Shown: positions 7,861-16,237 of the stretch, in pieces | How the letters are laid out: every line of letters starts with the position of its first letter | How positions within the stretch are numbered: position 1 is the stretch's first letter | Source of the DNA: an uncultured Clostridia bacterium | Lineage (GTDB): Bacteria > Bacillota > Clostridia > HGM11514 | Length of the DNA stretch: 64,000 nucleotides | Assembly (NCBI GenBank): GCA_934464705.1 | Contig: CAKSKB010000017.1 | Location: 5,578-69,577, forward strand | Reading direction: 5' to 3' | Notes under the pieces: model-generated | Database searches by the model: none | Seen by the model: only the letters and a program-made list of their open reading frames with translations | Told to the model about the DNA's origin: nothing | Program-made: the position numbers and the translations under genes

Positions 7861-9330
7861 ATGACTACAATCGAAAAGCAGAATGATTTGCAGGCACGAA
7901 AAAGCGCTTTGAAGCAAAACGGCGCAAAAAACGCCGCCGGCAAGCTGTTGGCTCGTGAGCGTATCGCAAAGATTTTTGACGAAGGCAGCTTTGTTGAAAT
8001 CGGTGCGTTGCTCGGAAACAGCGGCGAAGGCGTGGTTACCGGTCACGGTACGATAGACGGAAGGCTCGCCTATGCTTACGCACAGGACTTTACGGTTATG
8101 GAGGGCGCTGTATCACGCCTTCACGCAGAAAAAATCTGCAATATTATGGATGCGGCACTCAAAACAGGCGCACCCGTTATCGGCATTTTTGATTCTGACG
8201 GTGCGAGAATTGCGGACGGTGTTGAAGTTCTTTCCGGTTACGGTAAAATTTTCAAAAAATCGGCGGAATGCTCCGGTGTTATACCGCAGATTTCCGTTAT
8301 TGCCGGTCCTTGTGCCGGAGGTGCGGCGTTTGCACCGGCTATGTCCGACCTTGTGTTTTTTGTAAAGGGCAAAGGCAAGATGTTCCTTCACAGCCCGGAA
8401 ATGATTGAATCCTCAACCGGCAAAAGGGGCGATGTATGCCCGTGCCAGAACGGTACTTCGCATTTTAATTTTGAAACCGAGGACGAATGCTTTGAAGCGG
8501 TTAAAAAGGTATTTTCTTACCTTCCTTCAAACAACCTCTGTGAATGCGAAAGCATTGTAACTGACGATATAAACAGAATTTCGGCAGAACTTAACACGAT
8601 AGTTCCCGATGATTCGTCTGCCGCTTATGATGTTAAGGCTGTTATCGGACAGATTGCGGATACCGGCTCATTTACCGAAATGCAGAAGGCTTATGCAAAA
8701 AATATGGTTATCGGTCTTGCAAGAATGAACGGTACGGCGGTGGGCATTATAGCAAATCAGCCGTCCGAAAACGACGGAAAACTCGATGTTGACGCTTGTG
8801 AAAAAGCAGCCCGTTTCGTTAATTTCTGCGACTGCTTCAACATCCCGGTTGTGACGCTTACCGATGTTCCCGGCTTTACGGTTTGCGAATGCCAGGAAAA
8901 GAAGGGCATTACCGGTCATGCATCGGCTCTTATTTATGCATACGCAAGCGCAACCGTTCCCAAGATTAATGTTGTTATCAGAAAAGCTTACGGCAATGCT
9001 TACAATGTTATGTGCAGCAAGGAAACCGGTGCGGATGTTGTTTTCGCCTGGCCGACAGCCGAAATTGCCGTTATGGGCATAGACGGCGCTGCAGGCATCA
9101 TGTATAATAAGGAAATCGCCGAATCGGGTGACCCCGTTAAGATGCGTGAAGAAATGGCGAAGAAATACAAAGAAGAATATGCAAGTCCATACATTGCGGC
9201 TAAATGCGGCATTGTTGATGATGTGATTGAGCCCGACGCTACAAGACCCATGATTATCAGCGCACTTGAAGCTCTGGCAACCAAAAGGGTTTCGTCCCCG
9301 TCGAGAAAACACGGCAATATGCCTTTGTAA
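7861..9330 (+). CDS. carboxyltransferase subunit, MmdA/acyl-CoA carboxylase beta type
   Basis: A 489-residue crotonase-fold carboxyltransferase that moves CO2 between an acyl-CoA and carrier biotin. Visible are the N-terminal AAGKLLARERIAKIFDEGSF, the first oxyanion loop AGPCAGGAAFAP, and in the second half TDVPGFTVCECQEKKGI and EIAVMGIDGAAGIMYNKEI. The SPEMIESSTGKRGD segment differs from the usual MmdA consensus, so the acyl-CoA substrate is uncertain. GGAGG lies 8 bp before the ATG at 7861; the open frame upstream lacks such a site. First gene of a five-gene operon with gamma, biotin carrier, beta and OadA-type subunits. Confidence 0.88.
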   Translation: MTTIEKQNDLQARKSALKQNGAKNAAGKLLARERIAKIFDEGSFVEIGALLGNSGEGVVTGHGTIDGRLAYAYAQDFTVMEGAVSRLHAEKICNIMDAALKTGAPVIGIFDSDGARIADGVEVLSGYGKIFKKSAECSGVIPQISVIAGPCAGGAAFAPAMSDLVFFVKGKGKMFLHSPEMIESSTGKRGDVCPCQNGTSHFNFETEDECFEAVKKVFSYLPSNNLCECESIVTDDINRISAELNTIVPDDSSAAYDVKAVIGQIADTGSFTEMQKAYAKNMVIGLARMNGTAVGIIANQPSENDGKLDVDACEKAARFVNFCDCFNIPVVTLTDVPGFTVCECQEKKGITGHASALIYAYASATVPKINVVIRKAYGNAYNVMCSKETGADVVFAWPTAEIAVMGIDGAAGIMYNKEIAESGDPVKMREEMAKKYKEEYASPYIAAKCGIVDDVIEPDATRPMIISALEALATKRVSSPSRKHGNMPL

Positions 9331-9342
9331 TCGGGAGGCGGT

Positions 9343-10131
9343 ATGATGACTAAATTCAAAAAAACAGCGGCGCTTTTCCTTGCCGTTGCCGTTCTGCTTT
9401 CGCTTTCGGTATCGGTTTTTGCCGCAAATGCACAGACGGCAGATAATCAGCCTTATACTTATGACGCCGAAACGGGGGCATTTACAATTACGGCATTTTC
9501 CCAAATGGGAATGAACAAGCTTTCCGCCGGAATGTTCCAGGGGGCGGAAGGAATGACCCGTGAAGTGGTTATCGAAGATGAAGGCATTACGGAAATCGGC
9601 GACCAGGCTTTTCTCAACTGTTTCAGACTTGAAAAAGTGACGATCCCGGCAAGCGTAACAAAGATTTCCGAATCTGCATTTTACGGCTGCTCCGACTCTC
9701 TCGTGATATACGGCGAAAAGGGTTCGGCTGCTGCTGAATTTGCCGATAAATACGGATATTCTTTCAAGGAAGTTTCTTCATCCGGCAAAAAGGATGTTGA
9801 AGGTAATATCGGAACAGGCATTGAGGTTACAATCCTTGGTTTGGGCGTTGTGTTTATAATTCTTATAATACTTTGCCTTGTGCTCAAACTCTTTGAAAAG
9901 ATTTTCGCAAACCAGAGCCGGCAGCAGAATGTTCAGGCACCGGTTCCGGTAAGTGTTCCTGCACAGGCGACCGCTGCCGAGGACGATACCGAACTTGTTG
10001 CTGTTATCACAGCGGCTATTGCGGCAAGTCTTAATACAAGCACATACAACCTTAAAATAAAATCTGTAAAGCGTCTCGGTTCCTCCTGGAATCAGGCTGC
10101 AAGGGTACAGAATTTCAATAATAATTTTTAG
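9343..10131 (+). CDS. OadG-family decarboxylase gamma subunit with leucine-rich ectodomain
   Basis: The gamma subunit anchors the soluble carboxyltransferase to the membrane part of Na+-pumping decarboxylases. This 262-residue form is much longer than the usual 80-120. It starts with a signal peptide (about 1-28, AFA-like cut at VFAANA), has an extracellular BspA-type leucine-rich section (about 65-135: ITEIGDQAFLNCFRLEKVTIPASV, then SAFYGC), one membrane helix (about 160-187) and a cytoplasmic tail ending with the OadG-typical TELVAVITAAIAA and basic region. Start at 9343 or the next ATG 9346; both are served by GGGAGG. Confidence 0.8.
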   Translation: MMTKFKKTAALFLAVAVLLSLSVSVFAANAQTADNQPYTYDAETGAFTITAFSQMGMNKLSAGMFQGAEGMTREVVIEDEGITEIGDQAFLNCFRLEKVTIPASVTKISESAFYGCSDSLVIYGEKGSAAAEFADKYGYSFKEVSSSGKKDVEGNIGTGIEVTILGLGVVFIILIILCLVLKLFEKIFANQSRQQNVQAPVPVSVPAQATAAEDDTELVAVITAAIAASLNTSTYNLKIKSVKRLGSSWNQAARVQNFNNNF

Positions 10132-10146
10132 GAGGAATCTATTAAT

Positions 10147-10521
10147 ATGAGAAAGTTTGTTGTTAATGTAAACGGTAAATCATACGAAGTTGAAGTTGAA
10201 GAAAAGGGCGGCGCAGTGTCTGCTCCGGCAGCTGCACCTGTTGTTTCCGCTCCGGCTGTTTCCGAAGCACCCAAGGCTGCACCGGCTCCCGCAGCAGCTC
10301 CTGCAGGCGCAACGGCTGTAAATTCGCCTATGCCCGGAACTATTATGTCAATCTCGGTTAAACCCGGCGATTCGGTTAAAGCAGGCGATGTTCTCTGCAT
10401 TCTCGAAGCTATGAAGATGGAAAACGAAATCGTTGCTCCCAAGGACGCTACCGTTGCTTCCGTTAATGTAAATCAGGGTCAGTCAGTTAACTCCGGAGAC
10501 CTTCTTGTATCGCTTTCATAA
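10147..10521 (+). CDS. biotin carboxyl carrier protein of the decarboxylase
   Basis: A 124-residue carrier. After a short beta N-terminus and a flexible Ala/Pro-rich linker (about residues 24-58), the biotinyl domain begins at SPMPGTI; the biotinylated lysine is in EAMKMENE (about residue 84). It shuttles carboxybiotin between the soluble transferase(s) and the membrane beta subunit. Good AGGAGG site; it lies 15 bp after the gamma gene, the position of MmdC/GcdC carriers. Confidence 0.93.
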   Translation: MRKFVVNVNGKSYEVEVEEKGGAVSAPAAAPVVSAPAVSEAPKAAPAPAAAPAGATAVNSPMPGTIMSISVKPGDSVKAGDVLCILEAMKMENEIVAPKDATVASVNVNQGQSVNSGDLLVSLS

Positions 10522-10560
10522 TTTTGATTTCGGTATAACGATTCGTAAGGAGGAATTTCG

Positions 10561-11751
10561 TTGGAATTATTAAACGGTTTTATAGACTTTTTTAAGAATA
10601 CCGCAATTGCGGATATGATTCTTAATATGAACGGAGCCGACGCGGTTAAAACGCTTATAATGATTGCGATTTCGTGTCTTCTCCTGTATCTTGCAATTGT
10701 AAAGCAGTTTGAACCGCTGCTTCTTCTGCCGATTGCTTTCGGTATGCTTCTTGCAAACATACCGCTCGGCGGCATGATGCACCCGGAATGGTATGTCGGC
10801 AGCAGCATTGATTACGGCAAGGTTCTGCATGAAGGCGGACTTCTGGATATACTTTACCTCGGCGTTAAGCTCGGTGTGTATCCTCCGCTTATTTTCCTCG
10901 GTATCGGCGCAATGACCGACTTTGGTCCTCTGATTGCCAACCCGAAGGGGATTTTGCTCGGCGCAGCTGCACAGCTTGGTGTGTTTATCACATTCCTCGG
11001 TGCAATATTTCTCGGTTTCAACATGCTTGAAGCCTGCGCTATAGGTATCATCGGCGGTGCTGACGGTCCTACGGCAATTTTCGTTACCAAAACACTTGCG
11101 CCGCACCTTTTGCCGGCTATCGCTATTGCTGCATACTCGTATATGGCGCTCGTGCCTATCATTCAGCCTCCTATCATGAAGGCGCTCACAACTAAAAAAG
11201 AACGCATGATTGTTATGGAACAGTTAAGACCGGTAAGCCAGAAAGAAAAAATTCTTTTCCCGATTGTGGTTTCCATTGTCGTTCTTCTTCTTGTTCCTGA
11301 TGCGACCTCGCTTGTCGGCATGCTCATGCTCGGCAACCTCATGAAGGAAAGCGGTGTGGTTGACAGAATCAGCAAAACCGCTCAGAATGAGCTTATGAAC
11401 ATAATCACGATTTTCCTTGGCGTAACGGTCGGCGCAACCGCAACTGCGGATATGTTCCTTACCGCAAAAACGCTTAAAATTATCGTGCTCGGACTCTGCG
11501 CATTCTCTATCAGCACCGCCGGCGGCACTCTTTTCGGAAAGCTTATGTGCCACCTGAGCGGCGGAAAGGTAAATCCGCTTATCGGTTCTGCCGGTGTTTC
11601 GGCCGTTCCTATGGCGGCGCGTGTATCGCAGAAGGTCGGTCAGCAGGAAAATCCTTCAAACTTTCTGCTTATGCACGCTATGGGTCCGAATGTTGCCGGC
11701 GTAATCGGTTCTGCCGTTGCGGCAGGCGTGTTCCTGGCACTTTACAAATAA
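10561..11751 (+). CDS. Na+-translocating decarboxylase beta subunit (OadB/MmdB family)
   Basis: A 396-residue polytopic membrane protein with about ten membrane segments. It decarboxylates carboxybiotin and exports Na+. The signature GGADGPTAIFVT (about residues 165-176) contains the essential aspartate, and the C-terminus has GGKVNPLIGSAGVSAVPMAARVSQ and NVAGVIGSAVAAG typical of the family. The start is TTG at 10561, chosen because AAGGAGG ends 7 bp before it and no ATG is better placed. Confidence 0.95.
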   Translation: MELLNGFIDFFKNTAIADMILNMNGADAVKTLIMIAISCLLLYLAIVKQFEPLLLLPIAFGMLLANIPLGGMMHPEWYVGSSIDYGKVLHEGGLLDILYLGVKLGVYPPLIFLGIGAMTDFGPLIANPKGILLGAAAQLGVFITFLGAIFLGFNMLEACAIGIIGGADGPTAIFVTKTLAPHLLPAIAIAAYSYMALVPIIQPPIMKALTTKKERMIVMEQLRPVSQKEKILFPIVVSIVVLLLVPDATSLVGMLMLGNLMKESGVVDRISKTAQNELMNIITIFLGVTVGATATADMFLTAKTLKIIVLGLCAFSISTAGGTLFGKLMCHLSGGKVNPLIGSAGVSAVPMAARVSQKVGQQENPSNFLLMHAMGPNVAGVIGSAVAAGVFLALYK

Positions 11752-11771
11752 AATTTGGGAGGTAAACTATT

Positions 11772-13169
11772 ATGGCTAAGGTCGGTATTACCGAAACTAT
11801 ATTAAGAGACGCTCATCAGTCTCAGATTGCTACAAGAATGACAACCGAAGAAATGCTTCCTATCGTTGAAAAACTGGATAAGGTAGGCTACCATTCTCTT
11901 GAAGCGTGGGGCGGCGCAACCTTTGACGCCTGCCTGAGATTTCTCAACGAAGACCCCTGGGAAAGACTCAGAAAAATCAAAGCTATTGCCAAAAACACAA
12001 AGCTTCAAATGCTTTTCAGAGGTCAGAATATTCTCGGTTACAGGCATTATTCCGATGATGTTGTTCAGTATTTTGTTCAGAAGTCAATTGCCAACGGTAT
12101 TGACATTCTCAGAATTTTCGATGCTCTTAACGATGTAAGAAACCTCAAATGCGCAATCGACGCCTGCAAAAAAGAAGGCGGCCATGTGCAGGCGGCTCTT
12201 TCTTATACTATAAGTCCCGTGCACAATAACGAGTATTTTGCAAAACTTGCAAAAGAACTCGAAAACATGGGCGCAGATTCAATCTGCATAAAAGACATGG
12301 CCGGTCTTTTGCTTCCGTATGAGGCATATGACCTTGTAAAGAAGCTTAAATCCACCGTTAAGATTCCGATTCAGCTTCACACGCACTATACAAGCGGCGT
12401 CGCTTCGATGACATATCTTAAAGCGATTGAAGCCGGTGTTGATGTGGTCGATACTGCAATTTCGGCTCTCGCTATGGGTACATCTCAGCCCGCAACCGAA
12501 CCTTTGGTTGCAGCGCTCGCCGGAACTCCTTATGATACGGGTATCAAACTCGAAAGCTTTAACGGTATTACTGATTACTTCAAGGATTTGCGTGAAAAGT
12601 ACCTCGCTTCCGGTCTTCTTGACCCCAAGGTTCTCGGCGTTAATGTAAATACGCTTCGCTATCAGGTTCCCGGCGGAATGCTTTCAAACCTTATTTCGCA
12701 GCTTAAAGAACAGGGCAAAGCAGAAAAACTTGATGAGGTTCTTGAAGAAGTTCCGAGGGTAAGAAAGGACGCAGGCTATCCTCCGCTTGTTACACCTACA
12801 AGCCAGATTGTCGGCACACAGGCAGTATTCAATGTCCTTTCGGGTGAAAGATATAAAATCGTGACCAAGGAATTTAAAGGTCTTATAAAGGGTGAATACG
12901 GCAAAACTCCGGTTGAGGTTTCAGACGAAATCAGAAAGAAAATTATCGGCAACGATAAGCCGATTACATGCCGTCCGGCAGATAATCTCAAACCCGAGCT
13001 TGATTCGCTCCGCAAAGAAATGAACGAATATTTTGAGCAGGACGAAGATGTGCTCTCATATGCACTTCTTCCGCAGGTTGCAAAGAAATTCTTTGAATTC
13101 AGGCGCGCGGGTAAATACGGAATTGACCCTAATCTTGTTAATATGAATGACAAAACCCATCCGGTTTGA
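11772..13169 (+). CDS. oadA: oxaloacetate decarboxylase/transcarboxylase 5S-type alpha subunit
   Basis: A 465-residue TIM-barrel carboxyltransferase of the OadA/pyruvate-carboxylase-CT family acting on oxaloacetate/pyruvate. Metal and active-site residues are visible in LRDAHQS, the conserved KDMAG lysine (about residue 176) and the LHTHYTSG histidines (about 203-205). It stops before a biotinyl domain, so it relies on the separate carrier gene. Last gene of the operon, followed by a hairpin. The pairing of this 5S-like subunit with an MmdA-like one resembles propionibacterial methylmalonyl-CoA:pyruvate transcarboxylase. Confidence 0.92.
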   Translation: MAKVGITETILRDAHQSQIATRMTTEEMLPIVEKLDKVGYHSLEAWGGATFDACLRFLNEDPWERLRKIKAIAKNTKLQMLFRGQNILGYRHYSDDVVQYFVQKSIANGIDILRIFDALNDVRNLKCAIDACKKEGGHVQAALSYTISPVHNNEYFAKLAKELENMGADSICIKDMAGLLLPYEAYDLVKKLKSTVKIPIQLHTHYTSGVASMTYLKAIEAGVDVVDTAISALAMGTSQPATEPLVAALAGTPYDTGIKLESFNGITDYFKDLREKYLASGLLDPKVLGVNVNTLRYQVPGGMLSNLISQLKEQGKAEKLDEVLEEVPRVRKDAGYPPLVTPTSQIVGTQAVFNVLSGERYKIVTKEFKGLIKGEYGKTPVEVSDEIRKKIIGNDKPITCRPADNLKPELDSLRKEMNEYFEQDEDVLSYALLPQVAKKFFEFRRAGKYGIDPNLVNMNDKTHPV

Positions 13170-13185
13170 TAAAAACAAAATAAAC

Positions 13186-13212
13186 GGGACAGGAAATACC
13201 TGTCCCAATTTT
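13186..13212 (+). terminator. rho-independent terminator of the decarboxylase operon
   Basis: Perfect 8-bp stem GGGACAGG (13186-13193) / CCTGTCCC (13199-13206) with a 5-nt loop, followed by AATTTT. Confidence 0.75.
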
Positions 13213-13229
13213 CTATGTGAGGGATTATT

Positions 13230-14090
13230 ATGAGCAATGATTTGTTGGCAGCCATTGACCGCAAATACGATTCTTTGAGCAAGGGGCAAAAACATATCGC
13301 AGATTTCATTTTAAACCGATATGACAAAGCGGCATATATTACGGCTGCAAAGCTTGGCTCACTTGTGGGAGTCAGTGAATCAACGGTTGTCAGATTTGCG
13401 TCCGAGCTTGGATTTGACGGCTTTCCGGGCTTTCAGGCTGCACTGAGAGATTTAATAAAAACAAAGCTTACCGCAGTGCAGAGAATGGAAATCGCTTCCG
13501 ACAGAACCGATGAACACCACATTCTCGAAGCTGTTTTGCAGTCGGATATGGAAAACCTCAAAAACACTCTTGAAGCGTCGGACAGCGATGTTTTTCAAAA
13601 TGCCGTACAGGCTATCTTGGGTGCACGAAAAATTTATATTCTCGGCGTAAGGAGTTCGGCGGCGCTTGCGTCATTCCTCGGCTTTTATTTTAACCTTATA
13701 TTCGATAATGTCGTTTCGGTTCACACAAACAGCGTGAGTGAAATGTTTGAACAACTGCTGAGAGTCGGTGAAAACGATGTTGTTATCGGTATAAGCTTTC
13801 CGAGGTATTCAAGGCGGACGGTTCAGGCACTTAAGTATGCAAAGGACCGCAAAAGCACCGTTATAAGCATAACGGATTCAAAAAGTTCGCCGCTTGTGCC
13901 GTATTCCGATTTTTCGCTGACGGCTGTAAGCAACATGGCGTCATTTGTGGATTCGCTCGTTGCGCCGCTCAGCCTTATCAATGCTCTGATTTTTGCTGTC
14001 GGAATGCGCAAGAAAAACGATGTTTACAACACTTTCGAAAAACTTGAGGGTATCTGGGATGAGTACGATGTCTACGAAAAAAACGAATAA
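13230..14090 (+). CDS. MurR/RpiR family transcriptional regulator
   Basis: A 286-residue regulator with an N-terminal helix-turn-helix (about 1-77; AAKLGSLVGVSESTVVRFASELGFDGF) and a C-terminal SIS sugar-phosphate sensing domain (about 125-250; YILGVRSSAALASFLG, ISFPRYSRRTVQAL). It starts 60 bp after the decarboxylase operon with a GTGAGGG site. It could regulate that operon or sugar genes nearby; the sequence does not say which. Confidence 0.92.
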   Translation: MSNDLLAAIDRKYDSLSKGQKHIADFILNRYDKAAYITAAKLGSLVGVSESTVVRFASELGFDGFPGFQAALRDLIKTKLTAVQRMEIASDRTDEHHILEAVLQSDMENLKNTLEASDSDVFQNAVQAILGARKIYILGVRSSAALASFLGFYFNLIFDNVVSVHTNSVSEMFEQLLRVGENDVVIGISFPRYSRRTVQALKYAKDRKSTVISITDSKSSPLVPYSDFSLTAVSNMASFVDSLVAPLSLINALIFAVGMRKKNDVYNTFEKLEGIWDEYDVYEKNE

Positions 14091-15297
14091 ACGCTACGAT
14101 ACAATAATAATCGGCGGAGGACCTGCAGGGCTCGCTGCGGCATATGCTTCACTCAAAGCCGGAAAAAATACGGCTGTTATCGAACGCAATGACAGACCCG
14201 GAAAAAAGCTTCTTATAACCGGAAAGGGCAGGTGCAACATTACAAACGCTGCGGATATTTCCGATTTTATAGCAAATGTCCCGGTTAACAGTAATTTTCT
14301 TTACAGTGCTTTTTATACATTTACGAACGATGATCTTATCAGACTTCTTAACGATAACGGGCTGGAAACAAAAGTCGAGAGAGGGCAGAGGGTTTTCCCG
14401 AAATCAGACAGGGCAGCAGATGTTTTAAAAACTCTTATGAAAATCACATCGTGTGCGGATTTTATTTACAATACCCGTGTAAAGTCGGTTCTCACCGAAG
14501 ACGCTTGCGCAGTCGGGGTGAAAACTTATGATAATTCAGAAATATATGCGGACAGAATTATTATCGCAACCGGCGGAAAATCGTACAGCGCAACCGGCTC
14601 AACCGGCGACGGTTACAGGCTCGCATCGGCGATGGGTCACACAATTATTGAGCCAAAGCCTTCGCTTGTTCCGCTTGAAACCGATGAGGTTTACGACCTT
14701 ATGGGGCTCTCACTTAAAAATATAGGCATAAAAGTCAGGAATAAAAACGGCAAAATAATATATGAAGATTTCGGAGAAATGGTTTTTACGCATTTCGGTG
14801 TATCGGGACCGGTTATTCTCAGCGCAAGCTCACACATAAGAAATGCAGATGGGCACACGCTTTCAATTGACTTAAAACCCGCTCTTTCCGAAAAACAGCT
14901 TGATGCAAGAATTCTTCGTGATTTTGAGGAATTTTCAAGGAAAAACTTTTCAAACTCGCTTGATGAACTTCTGCCGAAAAAGCTTATCCCGGTCGTGGTT
15001 GAACTTTCCGGAATACCCCCGGAAACCAAAATTCATCAGATCACAAAGGCGCAAAGGCAGGCTCTTTTGGATGTAATAAAGAATTTTACACTGCACATCA
15101 AAGGCATGCGTCCGATAGATGAGGCAATTATAACCTCAGGCGGTGTGAAAGTCAGCGAAATTAATCCTTCAACCATGGAATCAAAACTTGTTAAAAATCT
15201 CTATTTTGCGGGCGAGGTTATCGATGTTGACGCATATACCGGCGGATTCAACCTGCAAATAGCTTTTTCTACGGGATTTTTGGCCGGAAATTCATAA
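14059..15297 (+). CDS. NAD(P)/FAD-dependent flavoprotein, BaiN/HI0933 family
   Basis: A 412-residue flavoprotein. The FAD-binding GGGPAGLAAAYASLKAG begins near residue 20; GRCNITN and the C-terminal GGVKVSEINPSTMESK / FAGEVIDVDAYTGGFNLQIAFSTG are family signatures. Some members reduce unsaturated bile-acid intermediates (BaiN), but most are of unknown substrate. The start is chosen at 14059, 10 bp after GAGG, giving a 32-bp overlap with the RpiR gene; 14068 is an alternative. Confidence 0.88.
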   Translation: MSTMSTKKTNKRYDTIIIGGGPAGLAAAYASLKAGKNTAVIERNDRPGKKLLITGKGRCNITNAADISDFIANVPVNSNFLYSAFYTFTNDDLIRLLNDNGLETKVERGQRVFPKSDRAADVLKTLMKITSCADFIYNTRVKSVLTEDACAVGVKTYDNSEIYADRIIIATGGKSYSATGSTGDGYRLASAMGHTIIEPKPSLVPLETDEVYDLMGLSLKNIGIKVRNKNGKIIYEDFGEMVFTHFGVSGPVILSASSHIRNADGHTLSIDLKPALSEKQLDARILRDFEEFSRKNFSNSLDELLPKKLIPVVVELSGIPPETKIHQITKAQRQALLDVIKNFTLHIKGMRPIDEAIITSGGVKVSEINPSTMESKLVKNLYFAGEVIDVDAYTGGFNLQIAFSTGFLAGNS

Positions 15298-15304
15298 AAT
15301 GCTA

Positions 15305-15333
15305 TTGATTTGCAGCGCAATTTAATGTATAAT
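15305..15333 (+). promoter_or_regulatory. promoter of galU
   Basis: TTGATT (15305-15310), 17 bp, TATAAT (15328-15333), 30 bp before the galU start. Confidence 0.75.
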
Positions 15334-15362
15334 TGTATTATAAACTTTAGGAGGACTTAATT

Positions 15363-16226
15363 ATGAAGGTAAAAAAAGCGGTAATACCGGCAGCAGGGCT
15401 CGGAACCAGATTTCTGCCGGCAACAAAGGCTGAACCGAAGGAAATGCTTCCGATTGTCGATAAACCGACAATTCAGTATATCGTGGAGGAAGCGATAGCG
15501 TCCGGTATCGAAGATATTATTATTATAACCGGAAGAAGCAAACGCGCAATTGAGGACCATTTTGATAAGTCATATGAGCTTGAAGCCGAACTTGAAAAAC
15601 ACCATAAGGACGAACTTTTGAAGCTTACACGCGACATTTCAAACATGGCAAATATATATTATATAAGGCAAAAGGAGCCTCTCGGACTCGGGCACGCTAT
15701 CCTCTGCGCCAAAACATTTGTCCGCAATGAACCGTTTGCGGTTATGCTCGGCGATGATGTGGTTGACGCAAAAACGCCTTGCCTTAAGCAGCTTATGGAG
15801 GTCTATGACGAGTACGGCTCGACTGTTCTCGGCGTTCAGCAGGTTCCCGAAAGCGACACGCACATGTACGGTATTGTTGACGGCACGGAGATTTCCGACA
15901 GGGTATACGATGTTAAGAATCTTGTGGAAAAACCGGCAAAGGGCACTGCACCCTCAAATGTCGCAATTCTCGGAAGATATGTTATAAATCCCGATATTTT
16001 CGGATACCTCGAAACACAGACCCCGGGTGCCGGCGGCGAAATTCAGCTTACCGATGCCCTCAAACGCCAGATGCTTAACGAAAAAATGTATGCCTATAAC
16101 TTTGAAGGCAGACGATACGATGTCGGCAACAAGCTTGGTTTTCTCGAAGCAACGGTTGAATTTGCCCTTAAAAGAGATGATCTTAAAGATGACTTTTTGG
16201 CTTATCTAAAAACCCTCGGCATTTAG
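15363..16226 (+). CDS. galU: UTP--glucose-1-phosphate uridylyltransferase
   Basis: A 287-residue cytoplasmic nucleotidyltransferase making UDP-glucose for cell-envelope glycans. The UTP-binding signature PAAGLGTRFLPATKAEPKEM begins at residue 8; VMLGDDVVD holds the metal-binding aspartate, followed by VEKPAKG and GGEIQLTDAL. Length is normal for the family. AGGAGG precedes the ATG by 7 bp. The AI-2E gene follows after 11 bp. Confidence 0.96.
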   Translation: MKVKKAVIPAAGLGTRFLPATKAEPKEMLPIVDKPTIQYIVEEAIASGIEDIIIITGRSKRAIEDHFDKSYELEAELEKHHKDELLKLTRDISNMANIYYIRQKEPLGLGHAILCAKTFVRNEPFAVMLGDDVVDAKTPCLKQLMEVYDEYGSTVLGVQQVPESDTHMYGIVDGTEISDRVYDVKNLVEKPAKGTAPSNVAILGRYVINPDIFGYLETQTPGAGGEIQLTDALKRQMLNEKMYAYNFEGRRYDVGNKLGFLEATVEFALKRDDLKDDFLAYLKTLGI

Positions 16227-16237
16227 GATGTGATTTT

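Noticed and set aside
8668..9504. 278-codon open frame on the minus strand opposite the carboxyltransferase and gamma-subunit genes
   Set aside because: Composition is that of an antisense shadow; the plus strand encodes a clear conserved enzyme with a proper ribosome binding site.
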